From Rhizobium sp. WYCCWR10014 (GTDB lineage Bacteria; Pseudomonadota; Alphaproteobacteria; Rhizobiales; Rhizobiaceae), in contig NZ_LXFU01000050.1 in the NCBI RefSeq assembly GCF_001657485.1, positions 124,001-188,000 on the forward strand: a stretch of 64,000 nucleotides of DNA, in the 5' to 3' direction. The notes beneath the pieces were generated by a model that had not been told where the DNA came from, did no database searches, and saw only the letters and a program-made list of their open reading frames with translations. Below, piece by piece: positions 1 through 8,758 of the stretch. Numbering within the stretch: position 1 is the stretch's first letter; each line of letters opens with the position of its first letter. The position numbers and the translations under genes were made by a program.

Positions 1-2
1 CC

Positions 3-1280
3 GCGCGAAAGGCATTTGAAACCTATTCACTCACCTCGATTAAGGAGCGAATTTCGCTCTTCGACCGGATTATAGCTGCCTACGACAAGCGAGCGAACGA
101 CCTAGCCCTAGCGGTAACTGATGAAATGGGCGCGCCGCAATGGCTTTCAGAGCAATTGCAGGTGACCGTCGGCGTTGCCCATTTCAAGATTGCACGAGCA
201 GCGCTTGAGACCTACCGTTTTGATGAGCCTCTTGGCACAAGCGAAGTCGTGCGCGAGCCAATCGGCGTTTGCGCGCTGATCACGCCATGGAATTGGCCCT
301 TGATGCTGATGGCCGCAAAGGTGGCACCTGCACTTGCTGCGGGTTGCACCGTGGTGTTGAAACCGTCTGAAATCGCGCCGTTCTCTGGTACGATCCTTGC
401 CGAGATCCTCCATGACGCCGGAGTACCCAAGGGCGTGTTCAACCTTGTTCATGGAGATGGCCGCGTTGTCGGCAATGCTTTGACGAGCCATCCCGACGTC
501 GACCTTGTCTCCTTCACCGGCTCAACTGCGGCTGGGATCGAGGTCGCTCGCACCGGTGCGCTCACAGTCAAAAGGGTGCACCAGGAACTGGGGGGGAAGT
601 CACCCAACATCGTCCTGCGTAGCGCGGACCTCGCTTCTGCTGTCGAAGGGGGCGTGGCGCAGATGATGCTGAACAGCGGACAGAACTGCAGCGCACCATC
701 TCGGATGCTGGTCCATGTCGATCAGGTTGCCGAAGCAATCAGCTATGCCAAGGCGGCCGCCGAAACCTGGTCGGTCGGCCATCCTTCTTCCAATGCAAAG
801 ATGGGACCGGTGGCTTCAGAAGCACAATGGAACAAGATCCAGCGTCTGATCCAGTCGGGTCTCGATGAAGGCGCCACGCTTGTGACTGGAGGGCTCGGCC
901 GTCCCGACGGACTTGATGCTGGCTTTTACGTCCGGCCTACGATCTTTGCCGGTGTACGCAACGACATGACGATCGCGCGTGAAGAGATCTTCGGGCCAGT
1001 CCTGGTCATCATCGCCTATTCCGACGAAGAGGAGGCGGTGAGGATCGCCAACGACACGACCTATGGCCTTGCTGCCTATGTTCAGGGTGAGCGGGTTGCG
1101 GCCGAAGCTATCGCGCGTCGCCTGCGTGCCGGCCAAGTCTACTTGAACAATGTTAATCTTGATCTGGCTGCGCCCTTCGGCGGCTACAAGCAGTCCGGCA
1201 ACGGACGTGAATGGGGTCCGATGGCAATCGCCGAATTCCTTGAGATCAAGGCGATCATTGGTTTCCGTAACGCAGCTTGA
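3..1280 (+). CDS. Aldehyde dehydrogenase family protein (5' end outside window)
   Basis: NAD(P)-dependent aldehyde dehydrogenase, oxidising an unknown aldehyde to its acid. The reading frame is open from base 3 and the residues before the first ATG (126) already read as the conserved N-terminal part of the family, so the true start lies upstream of the window; 425 codons are visible. Family landmarks in order: PWNWP, the cofactor-site KPSE, FTGS, the catalytic-glutamate motif QELGGKS, the nucleophile region GQNCSAP, the EEIFGPV motif and PFGGYKQSGNGRE near the C-terminus. All key residues are present, so the enzyme looks intact. It is followed by decayed DNA, so its operon partners, if any, are upstream. 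Confidence 0.93.
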   Translation, partial: ARKAFETYSLTSIKERISLFDRIIAAYDKRANDLALAVTDEMGAPQWLSEQLQVTVGVAHFKIARAALETYRFDEPLGTSEVVREPIGVCALITPWNWPLMLMAAKVAPALAAGCTVVLKPSEIAPFSGTILAEILHDAGVPKGVFNLVHGDGRVVGNALTSHPDVDLVSFTGSTAAGIEVARTGALTVKRVHQELGGKSPNIVLRSADLASAVEGGVAQMMLNSGQNCSAPSRMLVHVDQVAEAISYAKAAAETWSVGHPSSNAKMGPVASEAQWNKIQRLIQSGLDEGATLVTGGLGRPDGLDAGFYVRPTIFAGVRNDMTIAREEIFGPVLVIIAYSDEEEAVRIANDTTYGLAAYVQGERVAAEAIARRLRAGQVYLNNVNLDLAAPFGGYKQSGNGREWGPMAIAEFLEIKAIIGFRNAA

Positions 1281-1622
1281 CGGCCCAAGCGCTTTGAAAG
1301 TGGATGTCCGGAACTGGGTTGATCCGGGCATCCTGCGAATTTCTCCGTGGTCCTTCCTTTATTTGCCGGACGCATTGGTGATGCCGGTGGTGGCTTTATT
1401 GTGGAGGAACCTGCAAACGATGCGAAAGAATGCGGACCGGGGCAGGATTACCCCGCCCATTGATGTTGGGGTCTCGGGCCTTTCTCCGGCCATTAAAGTC
1501 TTCCGACCTGCCCTGTCAGCGACAGGGTCACGACGGCAACATGCAACTCGTCTCCTACAAATGCATACGAAGATGATGACGGTCCAGGTCTAGGTCGGAT
1601 TGCCGCCATCGGCTACCGGCTG
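1281..1622. other. Gene-poor spacer with a short perfect hairpin
   Basis: No convincing gene in about 340 bases. The only clear structure is a 17-base perfect hairpin at 1511-1527 (CCCTGTC-AGC-GACAGGG); no T-run follows on the plus strand, so it is not an obvious terminator. A short plus-strand stretch around 1365-1440 reads FAGRIGDAGG, faintly like transaldolase-type motifs, but it is far too short to call. This is probably degenerate intergenic DNA. Confidence 0.5.
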
Positions 1623-2094
1623 TCAGGCGCCCGCAGCGATGCGATATTTGCCGGGTGGCACGCCATGATACTTCGTGAAGGACCGGCTAAATGCAGCCTC
1701 AGACCGATACCCGACTTCCGACGCCACGACCCTGGGCGGTAGTTGGCCGCCCTGGAAACGCCGTGCAGCCAAGTCATGCGCCAAGCTGTAAGATAGCCCA
1801 GCGGCGTGTCGCCAACACGTTCGGTGAACCGTGGTGCAAAGGCCGCCCGAGAGCTCTGTCATTTGCGGCCAATCGAAACGACGGCGAGCGAACTGCTCGA
1901 CCGGTTCGGCCGTTGTCTGCGGACTGTCAACGAGTGCGTGAGCAACGCCATCACTCAGGACAACCAGGTCGCCTTCGTTGAGGGGGGCATGGGGCGCCCT
2001 TCAATCCGCAACCAGGCTCCGCCTCGCCGGATCATATGGAAGACCAGTACCGAGCCGAAAGCCCCAGCGGCCGCAGATCACACTCTACAAGGGT
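1623..2094 (-). pseudogene. AraC-family (cupin_6 type) regulator, multiply frameshifted relic
   Basis: Reading the minus strand in alternating frames reconstructs an AraC-type activator. Around 2050-1985 one frame reads like the cupin_6 sensor domain (VLVFHMIRRGGAWLRIEG). After a frame change near 1980 it continues as GDLVVLSDGVAHALVDSP, then reaches a stop and loses the linker. A third stretch, RAAFAPRFTERVGDTPLGYL, starts the HTH. A shift near 1775 (after TAWRM) moves it to another frame, which ends with the typical second HTH, VASEVGYRSEAAFSRSF, and HGVPPGKYR. Only the last 79 codons form one open frame. At least three frameshifts plus missing segments make it a dead gene. Family assignment rests on motif recognition. 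Confidence 0.8.
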
Positions 2095-2161
2095 CGAACC
2101 AAGAACCGATCATCGGTTAGCTTCACCTTGGACAACGGTTTATGGAACTCATTTGTGGCGG

Positions 2162-2476
2162 TTATTGCGGCTTTCCTGTCAGCATAGGGTTCGCGGCTCG
2201 TATCGAAATCTCCCGGATGTGCTGACGGAAAACCTGTCGGAACTCCCTGAAGTTATCGAACCCGAGAGCAGTGGCCACTCTGACCACGGTTGAGGGCGAC
2301 ACTCCGCATCGGTCCGCAAGCGATTGCGCGGTACCGAATGCTACAATTTCCGGATAGGCGAGAGCCGTGCGTGCGACGCGCTCCTGTTGATATGGAAGAC
2401 TAAGCCCGGTTGCTACAATCATATCCTTGAGCTCGGCGATGGCCGTCGGCTTTCGAATGGTTTTTTCTGTGCTCAT
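2162..2476 (-). pseudogene. RpiR/MurR-type regulator truncated to its HTH domain
   Basis: The 104-residue product (ATG at 2476) matches the N-terminal HTH_6 domain of RpiR-family sugar-phosphate regulators: ERVARTALAYPEIVAFGT, then SLADRCGVSPSTVVRVATAL and GFDNFREFRQVF. Full-length members have about 280 residues, with a C-terminal SIS domain that binds sugar phosphates. Here the frame stops just after the HTH, and the DNA beyond carries the AraC relic instead. The protein could still bind DNA, but without the sensor domain it is most likely a remnant. It borders the sugar catabolic operon starting at 2908, so it may once have regulated a neighbouring pathway. Confidence 0.7.
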
Positions 2477-2907
2477 GATCGTGCTTCCGATGCATGTTCG
2501 GCTGTGACTAATTGGGGAGGGAGTCGGAGGTTGACATCTAACCCCTGAACTTTGCCTGGATGGAACCACAGGCCTGCGCCATGTACTCTCTCGGAGGCGC
2601 GATCGTGGGGTCACGCCCGCTTCGACGACGAGTGATCCGGCACAATTCGCGTTCTTCACAAAGCGGACGACCGGATCGGGTCTACGAAACCGTCCCTTCG
2701 GACGGCGAACATTCCCGTCCGCACCATCGCTGAAACTGATATCCGGCGGCCAGTACCTGTAGTTGCAGCAGCTCGTTGATCAAGTCCTTCGCGTCGCACC
2801 GCCCTCCGGTAACCAGTAGTATGCGGCGGCTCGATCCGAAGTTCGGGCCGCCGCAAGATCGGACAGGAGGAGTTGTCCGACAGAGACCGTTTTGCTTCTC
2901 CGAAAGC
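2477..2907. other. Spacer without recognisable gene
   Basis: About 430 bases between the RpiR fragment and the end of the dehydrogenase at 2908. A minus-strand open frame (2656-2856) exists, but its arginine-rich product resembles no family I know and has no ribosome binding site. I see no repeat, tRNA or terminator. With the two relics next to it, the stretch 1281-2907 reads as a decayed junction. Confidence 0.45.
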
Positions 2908-3921
2908 TCAGCGAAGAACCTCTGCCAATTTCACGGGGGATCCGGTCTTTGCAGACTGGCTTGCAGCTTCCGCCATGGCGAGCGCTGCTACACCATCATC
3001 GAGCGTGACCGGCAGAGCCGAGCCTGTGTTCACAGCGGTGACAAATGCTGCCCATTCCGCCGCATAGGCGGGCATGTAGCGTTCAAGGAAGAAATAGGTG
3101 GGCTTTGCGCCTATGACACCGGAAGTCGTGGACTTGACCAAGGTGTTTTCCAACATGTTCTGCGCCTGTAGCAGCCCTTCAGAGCCGAGAAGCTCCAGCC
3201 GCTGGTCATAACCATAAACGGCTCTGCGACTGTTCTTGATCACGGCGATCCGGCCATCCCCATAGGCAAGGGTCACCACGGCGGTATCGACATCGCCTGC
3301 CGCGCCAATTTCCGGATCGACAATCGATGTACCCACCGCCGAGACGGAGACCGGCGCTGCCCCCATAATGAAATTAGCCATGTCGAAATCATGGATCATC
3401 ATGTCGCGGAAAAGACCACCCGAAACCTTGATATAGGCGATCGGCGGCGGCGCGGGGTCGAAAGAGGTGATCGAGAGCAGTTCCGTCTTGCCGATTTCGC
3501 CACGGTCGGCTGCTGCCTTGAGAGCCGCAAAGTTGGGATCGAAACGCCGGTTGAAGCCGATCATCACCGGCTTGCCGGTAGCGGCGGCCACCTTCTGGCA
3601 AGCCTGTGCCCTTGCAAGGCTGAGGTCGACAGGCTTTTCACAAAGCACGGCCTTGCCCGCTGCCGTCGCCCGCTCGATCAGGTCCGAATGCGTATCGGTG
3701 GAGGTGGCAATCAGCACGGCATTGATGGCGGGATCATTGAGGATTGCATCGGTCGAGCGGGCTTCGGCGCCATACTGAGCGGCGATCTTCTCAGCGGTGG
3801 CCTGATTGATGTCGGAGACAGCCGCAAGGCGGCTGCCGGGATTGGTGGAAATGGCGGTGGCATGGACGCCAGCAATACGGCCTGCGCCCAAAAGGCCGAC
3901 GTTCAGGATGGTGGATGACAC
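2908..3921 (-). CDS. Gfo/Idh/MocA-family dehydrogenase (inositol 2-dehydrogenase-like)
   Basis: NAD(P)-dependent sugar or cyclitol oxidoreductase, 337 residues. The N-terminal Rossmann motif is VGLLGAGRIAGVHA. It is followed by CEKPVDL, with the conserved lysine, and GFNRRFDPNF. The active-site stretch GGLFRDMMIHDFDMANF carries the Asp/His pair typical of inositol dehydrogenases. A longer frame runs upstream, but the GTG at 3921 is preceded by AAGAGGA at good distance and starts exactly at the Rossmann strand, so I chose it. This is the last gene of a seven-gene minus-strand operon. In a levoglucosan-type scheme it would be the final reductase (LgdC role); alternatively it is an ordinary inositol dehydrogenase. 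Confidence 0.88.
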   Translation of the reverse strand: MSSTILNVGLLGAGRIAGVHATAISTNPGSRLAAVSDINQATAEKIAAQYGAEARSTDAILNDPAINAVLIATSTDTHSDLIERATAAGKAVLCEKPVDLSLARAQACQKVAAATGKPVMIGFNRRFDPNFAALKAAADRGEIGKTELLSITSFDPAPPPIAYIKVSGGLFRDMMIHDFDMANFIMGAAPVSVSAVGTSIVDPEIGAAGDVDTAVVTLAYGDGRIAVIKNSRRAVYGYDQRLELLGSEGLLQAQNMLENTLVKSTTSGVIGAKPTYFFLERYMPAYAAEWAAFVTAVNTGSALPVTLDDGVAALAMAEAASQSAKTGSPVKLAEVLR

Positions 3922-3946
3922 GGATGATCCTCTTAGGAAAACAACA

Positions 3947-4720
3947 TCAGATAGTGAAAGCGGTGCGGAAGGCTTCGAGTGCAGCTTCCGGATCACCGGA
4001 GGCAAAGGCTTCCATACCGACCGGCCCCGCGTAGCCCATGGATTTCAGAGCCTTTGCGACGCCGTGCCAATTCACTTCGCCCGTGCCCGGCTCGCAACGG
4101 CCGGGATTATCGGCCACTTGAACTTCGCCGATCCAGGCCAGGCAGGCCTCGCACCAGCGGATAAGATCACCTTCGCCGATCTGGGTATGGTAGAGATCGA
4201 GATTAATTCGCAGTTGCGGGCGGTTGACGGCTGCAACGAGCGCAAGCACTTCTGCCGTCGAGCCGAAGGGGCAGCCGGGATGATCGATTGGGTTGAGGTT
4301 TTCCAACGTGAAGACCTGACCCTCGGCTTCTACCAGATCGCAGATGCGGTTGAGTGTATCGTGAGCCCGCTGTTCCATGCCCGGCGCGAAGGCACCGATC
4401 TTCGGTATCGGAATGCCCATGTCGCCAAGCCCTGTGCCATGCAGATTGAGCCGGTGGACACCGAGCCGCTTGCCGACCTTCGCCGTTTCTGTGGCAGACG
4501 CCAGAAGCATCTCACAACCTTCTGCATCGGTGAGCCGACCTTCGAGATAGCCATTCATGATAGTGAAGGTGGCACCGGTTTTTTCAAGCGCATCAAGATT
4601 CCAGGCGGGCCAGTTCCAAAGGCCGACGCCGAAGCCCATTTCCTTCAGGCGGCTTGCCCGCCATTCGATTGGTCTGTCGCGCCAGAGCATTTCGGCGCAA
4701 GCGGCAAGTTGGAAGCTCAT
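3947..4720 (-). CDS. TIM-barrel sugar isomerase/epimerase, hydroxypyruvate isomerase-like
   Basis: 257-residue xylose-isomerase-like TIM barrel (AP endonuclease family 2). Candidate metal ligands stand in the usual places: Glu in FTLENLNP, Asp and His in NLDLYHTQIGEG, and Glu in PVGMEAF near the C-terminus. The start is the ATG at 4720, where the family N-terminus (LAACAEMLW) begins; upstream codons overlap the preceding gene and are not conserved in character. It starts one base after the stop of the gene upstream, so the two are translationally coupled. The name hydroxypyruvate isomerase is only the closest family label. In this context it may act as a lyase or hydratase on a 3-keto sugar (LgdB2-like role), which is an inference. 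Confidence 0.85.
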   Translation of the reverse strand: MSFQLAACAEMLWRDRPIEWRASRLKEMGFGVGLWNWPAWNLDALEKTGATFTIMNGYLEGRLTDAEGCEMLLASATETAKVGKRLGVHRLNLHGTGLGDMGIPIPKIGAFAPGMEQRAHDTLNRICDLVEAEGQVFTLENLNPIDHPGCPFGSTAEVLALVAAVNRPQLRINLDLYHTQIGEGDLIRWCEACLAWIGEVQVADNPGRCEPGTGEVNWHGVAKALKSMGYAGPVGMEAFASGDPEAALEAFRTAFTI

Positions 4721-4721
4721 C

Positions 4722-5681
4722 TTAGATTTCCTGAAGTTTGAAATCGGCCGGTGCAACCGGCATGACACCCTTGAGAAGGGCCACGGATTTTTCGAGGCCC
4801 TCAAGTGAGTTGAGAAGCACGTCCTCATGCTCGATTGAAAGCCAGCCGTCGTAGCCAGCCATCTTCAAGCGATAGCAAAGCTGTCGCCACCACTCCTCAC
4901 TGTGGCCGAAGCCGAGTGTGATGTATGACCAGGAGCGGGCTGGAATGTCGGTCAGGTTGCCGTTTTCGAGGAGGCTGGTCACTGCCTGTTTGGGCGCGTT
5001 CAGGAATGTGTCCTTGGCATGGGCGTGATAGACGGCCTCCCCCAATGCCTCGGCTGCTATCAGCGGATCGGCTCCCATCCAGAAGAGGTGCGAGGGATCG
5101 AGGTTCGCGCCAACGATAGGGCCGACTTCTTGACGGAGTTTCAGGAGCGACGGCACATTGTAGACGCACTGGTTACCATGCAGTTCGAGCGCAATCTTTC
5201 CCACACCGCATTCATTTGCTAGCGCCACGATCTCGGTCCAGAACGGGAAGAGTTTTTCTTCCCACTGGTATTTGAGGATAGCTTGCGTTTCCGGAGGCCA
5301 CGAAGAGACTACCCAGTTCGGCATGGTATCGGACGAATTGCCCGCAGGCAGGCCAGACATGGTGCAGACCGTATTGATGCCCATCTCGCCTGCGACCCGG
5401 ATGGTGTTCTTCAGCCCTTCGCCCTGAGCCGGATCGGTCGGGTGAAGCGGATTGCCATTGGCATTAAGGCTGATCACATCAAGCCCACGATCTGAAAAGC
5501 CCTTGAGGAAGTCCTTCTGCGCGACCGCGTTACCCAGCATGGATTTGAGATCGAAATGCGGTGCCGTCGACCAGCCGCAGGTGTTGATCTCTATACCGGA
5601 GACGCCCATGCGGGCAGCGTTGTCGAGAAGGTCTTCGAGCGGCATGCCGCCGAGGCTGTCAGATACAAAACCCAGTTTCAT
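4722..5681 (-). CDS. Sugar phosphate isomerase/epimerase-family TIM-barrel protein
   Basis: 319-residue xylose-isomerase-like TIM barrel. Recognisable metal-site elements are KIALELHGNQ (Glu), ANLDPSHLFWMG (Asp, His), VYHAHAKDT (His) and WLSIEHED (Glu, His). It starts at an ATG preceded by GGAG, and that ATG overlaps the stop of the upstream dehydrogenase (ATGA), showing tight coupling. It is only distantly similar to the isomerase-like protein that follows, so the operon carries two different barrels between two dehydrogenases. This order matches the lgdA-lgdB1-lgdB2-lgdC layout of levoglucosan catabolism, where such barrels catalyse beta-elimination and hydration of 3-keto intermediates. 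The substrate cannot be read from sequence. Confidence 0.85.
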   Translation of the reverse strand: MKLGFVSDSLGGMPLEDLLDNAARMGVSGIEINTCGWSTAPHFDLKSMLGNAVAQKDFLKGFSDRGLDVISLNANGNPLHPTDPAQGEGLKNTIRVAGEMGINTVCTMSGLPAGNSSDTMPNWVVSSWPPETQAILKYQWEEKLFPFWTEIVALANECGVGKIALELHGNQCVYNVPSLLKLRQEVGPIVGANLDPSHLFWMGADPLIAAEALGEAVYHAHAKDTFLNAPKQAVTSLLENGNLTDIPARSWSYITLGFGHSEEWWRQLCYRLKMAGYDGWLSIEHEDVLLNSLEGLEKSVALLKGVMPVAPADFKLQEI

Positions 5682-6679
5682 GCGTAGAACTCCGGCTTAG
5701 AAATCATTGTGACGAGCTGCTTCTGCCCGGAAGCGAGTGCCGTTACGCCTGCCTCGGCGGCAGCTGCTGCGGCATAGCCATCCCAGCAGCTTGATGCGAT
5801 CTCGGGAAACACGTCTGTGTCGACGAAGCGTAGGAAGGCGCGGTTCTGGCGGCGATAGGCGTCGAAGTAGCGGGTCCGCCAATCGGCATCGTAGCCGGTG
5901 TGGACGCCAAGCGAGCGTTCGAGATGGGTATAAGCGACATGGCTCATGGAAATGCTCGCCTGCTCGCCCACGAGTTCTGCACGAACGTCGTAGCCGTACG
6001 CAGCGTTGTTGTTGATCTCGATGTTGACGAGCTGGCCATCGACGGTTTCGAGGACCATGAAGACTGGCGCGACGCGTCGATCAGAGCGCTTCGGTTGGAA
6101 GGCAGAGATCCAGGCATATTCGGTGCCAAGTACATGGCGCACGACGTCGAACTCATGCGGGGCGGAATTGGTGATTGCCATGGCACCGGTGAAGTCGGAG
6201 GCTGGCGTTTCCACATTGCGGTGGAAGTTGTGCATCATCAGGGCTCGGCCAAGCGTGCCATTTTCAATTGCCTCTTTCATCTCGACATAGGACTGGTCGT
6301 AGCGCCGCATGAAGCCGAGCTGGACGAACTTTTGACCAATTTCCTGTTCGGCCTGCATGATCGAGAGACATTCGGCCGAGGACTGCGATAGGGGCTTTTC
6401 GCAGAGCACCTTCTTGCCCGCGTTGATGCAGGCGAGTGACAGCGGCGCATGAGTAAAGTCCGGGCTCGCAACGATCACCGCATCCACATCAGCACGGGAA
6501 ATCACGGCTTCGGGATTGCTTGCAACGTCTGCTGCACCGTGGGCATCGGCCACCTTGCGAGCGCGGACTTCATCCATGTCGCAGACGACCTGAAGGCTCG
6601 CGCCCGGCAATTCCTCCGCGACGATCTTGGCATGGTCAGCGCCCATCAGCCCTGCACCAATGACTGCTATACGCACCAT
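5678..6679 (-). CDS. Gfo/Idh/MocA-family dehydrogenase (IolG-like)
   Basis: 333-residue NAD(P)-dependent oxidoreductase. The Rossmann motif is IAVIGAGLMGADHA. The catalytic lysine lies in CEKPLSQ, followed by GFMRRYDQSY, NFHRN, and SAPHEFDVVRHVLG with the conserved Asp/His. These are the signatures of myo-inositol 2-dehydrogenase-like enzymes. The ATG at 6679 has a strong GGAAGGAG site; codons further upstream lack one. It is the first enzyme gene after the transporter genes. A second, divergent Gfo/Idh enzyme closes the operon, so the pair may run an oxidation and a later reduction. The absence of iolB, iolC, iolD and iolE argues against a standard inositol pathway in this operon. Confidence 0.88.
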   Translation of the reverse strand: MVRIAVIGAGLMGADHAKIVAEELPGASLQVVCDMDEVRARKVADAHGAADVASNPEAVISRADVDAVIVASPDFTHAPLSLACINAGKKVLCEKPLSQSSAECLSIMQAEQEIGQKFVQLGFMRRYDQSYVEMKEAIENGTLGRALMMHNFHRNVETPASDFTGAMAITNSAPHEFDVVRHVLGTEYAWISAFQPKRSDRRVAPVFMVLETVDGQLVNIEINNNAAYGYDVRAELVGEQASISMSHVAYTHLERSLGVHTGYDADWRTRYFDAYRRQNRAFLRFVDTDVFPEIASSCWDGYAAAAAAEAGVTALASGQKQLVTMISKPEFYA

Positions 6680-6768
6680 TGGACAAACTCCTTCCATTCG
6701 GTTGACACAAAAGCCCAACCGCTTTCATTCAACAAATTCCACTAGTTGGCGGCTATGCCAATATTCAG

Positions 6769-7593
6769 TCAGTGAGCGGGCGGTGGCGGAAGACCGTCAT
6801 GGGTCTCCCTATAGCCTTCAATAGAGGCTTCGAGACTAGCCATGGATTCACCGCCGGCCATCAGATCAGCGATCTGCTCGCGTGTCTTTTGTCCCTTGCG
6901 GAAGTCAGCCGCGATTGCACCACGAATGAGCACTGCGAAGTGATCGCCCACTGCCATTGCATGCATCACCTGGTGGGTGATGAAAATGACCGCGAGGCCA
7001 CGACGCTTGGCTTCATTGACGATACGCAGTACGTGAGCAGCCTGCTTGACGCCGAGGGCTGCCGTCGGCTCGTCAAGGATGAGAACACGGGCTCCAAAAT
7101 AGACGGCACGGGCAATCGCGAGCGACTGACGTTCGCCTCCGGAAAGACCACCGACCAACCGATCCCCGTCGGTAATGCGTGTGATCCCCATTTTCTGAAC
7201 CTCCGCAACGGCGACTCGGTTGGCGGTTTTGCGGTCGAAATATTTGAACGGCCCCCAACCCTTTGTCGGCTCCGAACCCATGAAAAAGTTACGTCCTATG
7301 GACATCAAGGGATATGTCCCACCGAATTGGTGAACCGTAGCTATCCCGCGTTCCTGAGCCTCGCGGGGACTGGAGAAAAGTGCGGGCTGGCCATCCATCA
7401 GAATTTCGCCACGCGTCGGCTGATAGACACCCGACAGCGTTTTGATGAGCGTCGACTTACCAGCGCCGTTGTCGCCAAGGAGGCAGAGCACTTCGCCCTC
7501 GACCACCTTGATGCTGATATCGTTCAGAGCATCAATATGACCAAACGATTTGTCGACTTTTCGAAATTCGAGAACGGGTTTCTTAGCGGACAT
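6769..7593 (-). CDS. Sugar ABC transporter ATP-binding protein (single-domain, FrcA-like)
   Basis: 274-residue ATPase of the carbohydrate (ribose/fructose type) importers. It carries Walker A GDNGAGKST, a Q-loop in TVHQFGG, the signature LSGGERQ, Walker B VLILDEPTAAL and the switch His in IFITHQ. RbsA-type importers usually have two fused ATPase domains (about 500 residues). This one has a single domain, as in the rhizobial fructose system FrcA, and presumably works as a homodimer. It lies 11 bases after the permease gene and is read from the same minus-strand transcript, with an AGGAG site before the ATG. Confidence 0.92.
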   Translation of the reverse strand: MSAKKPVLEFRKVDKSFGHIDALNDISIKVVEGEVLCLLGDNGAGKSTLIKTLSGVYQPTRGEILMDGQPALFSSPREAQERGIATVHQFGGTYPLMSIGRNFFMGSEPTKGWGPFKYFDRKTANRVAVAEVQKMGITRITDGDRLVGGLSGGERQSLAIARAVYFGARVLILDEPTAALGVKQAAHVLRIVNEAKRRGLAVIFITHQVMHAMAVGDHFAVLIRGAIAADFRKGQKTREQIADLMAGGESMASLEASIEGYRETHDGLPPPPAH

Positions 7594-7604
7594 TCTCGCT
7601 CTCC

Positions 7605-8660
7605 TTATTTCTTCTTGGACGTCGACCAGCTGGTGGCCAAATGACGAAACGTGTCGTTGAGCAGGACAGCGATCAAAAGCATGACGCCGATGATCAGGAA
7701 GGACAGGTTTCTGTCGATCTCTGTGAAACCAATAGCTTGGGTTACGATCGAAAGGGTGAGCACCCCGAAGACAATGCCCATTACAGTACCAAAACCACCC
7801 GTGAGGAGAACGCCACCGACGACCACGGCGATAATGGTGTTGAAGATGAGGCCAAAATTAGCCTGAGACGTTGCGGAGCTGAATGTCATCACCTGAAGGA
7901 CACCAGCAAAGGCCGCGGACGTGGAACACAGCATGAAGAGGGCAATCTTCATCCTGCTTACAGGAATACCTGCGTTTCTCGCGCTTTCCTGGTCACCACC
8001 AAGAGCGAAGACCCAGCTTCCCTTCGGAGAGTAGTGCAGAAAGAAGACGAATGCTGCGATAAGGCCACACCACCAGAAGACGGAAGAATTGAAGCCATAT
8101 ACCTTCCCGCCGAAGAGCGATTTTGCCCAATCTGGCGCGTGATAGAAGGAATTGGTGTTGTTGATGAAGAAGATCGACAGGTAGAGCGTGATGCCCGCCA
8201 CTGCGAAGAGTGTCGCCAGTGTCACGATGAACGACGGCACGCGCGTGTGAGTGACGATGTATCCATTGATGAAGCCGATCAGTGCACCGATGGCAAGCGC
8301 CGCAGCTACACCGACTAGCACCGGCATCTGGTAGTGCTCGCAGACAATCGCAACTGTCATCGTAGACGCGGGAAGTACAGCACCGGTTGAAATATCGAGC
8401 TCTCCGGCAATCATCAGGAACCCGACCGGAATTGCAATCATTCCTATGAGTGAGGCGAAGTTCACCCACGTCGTTACACCAGCTACTGACAAAAAGTTGC
8501 GGCTATATCCGAACATCGCAAAAAGCATGAATACAGCCACGAAACCCATGAAAGCACCGGCGGCAGGGGTGCGAAAAAAGGCCTTAATGGATGAAATGGC
8601 CGATTCACTCTCGACGGCGGGCGTTTCAACGGTGCTGGGTGTTAGGTTTGTGGCGGTCAT
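7605..8660 (-). CDS. Sugar ABC transporter permease (RbsC/FrcC type)
   Basis: 351-residue inner-membrane permease of the ribose/fructose class with about 8-10 hydrophobic segments; the first runs from about residue 36. Family landmarks are PVGFLMIAGELDISTGAV, close to the start of the transmembrane bundle, and the loop ALGGDQESARNAGIPV that contacts the ATPase (EAA-like). It forms the import channel with the ATPase at 6769 and the binding protein at 8759. The gene is transcribed with them from the promoter region upstream of 9724. Confidence 0.92.
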   Translation of the reverse strand: MTATNLTPSTVETPAVESESAISSIKAFFRTPAAGAFMGFVAVFMLFAMFGYSRNFLSVAGVTTWVNFASLIGMIAIPVGFLMIAGELDISTGAVLPASTMTVAIVCEHYQMPVLVGVAAALAIGALIGFINGYIVTHTRVPSFIVTLATLFAVAGITLYLSIFFINNTNSFYHAPDWAKSLFGGKVYGFNSSVFWWCGLIAAFVFFLHYSPKGSWVFALGGDQESARNAGIPVSRMKIALFMLCSTSAAFAGVLQVMTFSSATSQANFGLIFNTIIAVVVGGVLLTGGFGTVMGIVFGVLTLSIVTQAIGFTEIDRNLSFLIIGVMLLIAVLLNDTFRHLATSWSTSKKK

Positions 8661-8758
8661 GGAAGCAAAATCCTCAGTTGACGCAGACGAAGTTACATAG
8701 AGGGAGCAGGGATGGGACCCGGCCAGGTTAGCGGCCAGGTCTCAACCTCAGGCCAGCC

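Noticed and set aside
1365..1440. Transaldolase-like motif FAGRIGDAGG
   Set aside because: Only about ten residues fit, with no flanking support in any frame.
2656..2856. Arginine-rich minus-strand frame as a gene or transposase remnant
   Set aside because: No ribosome site, no transposase DDE-like motif and no inverted repeats around it.
2908..6679. Standard myo-inositol catabolic operon
   Set aside because: Although the dehydrogenases are IolG-like, iolB, iolC, iolD and iolE genes are absent and the barrels fit other roles at least as well; kept only as an alternative.
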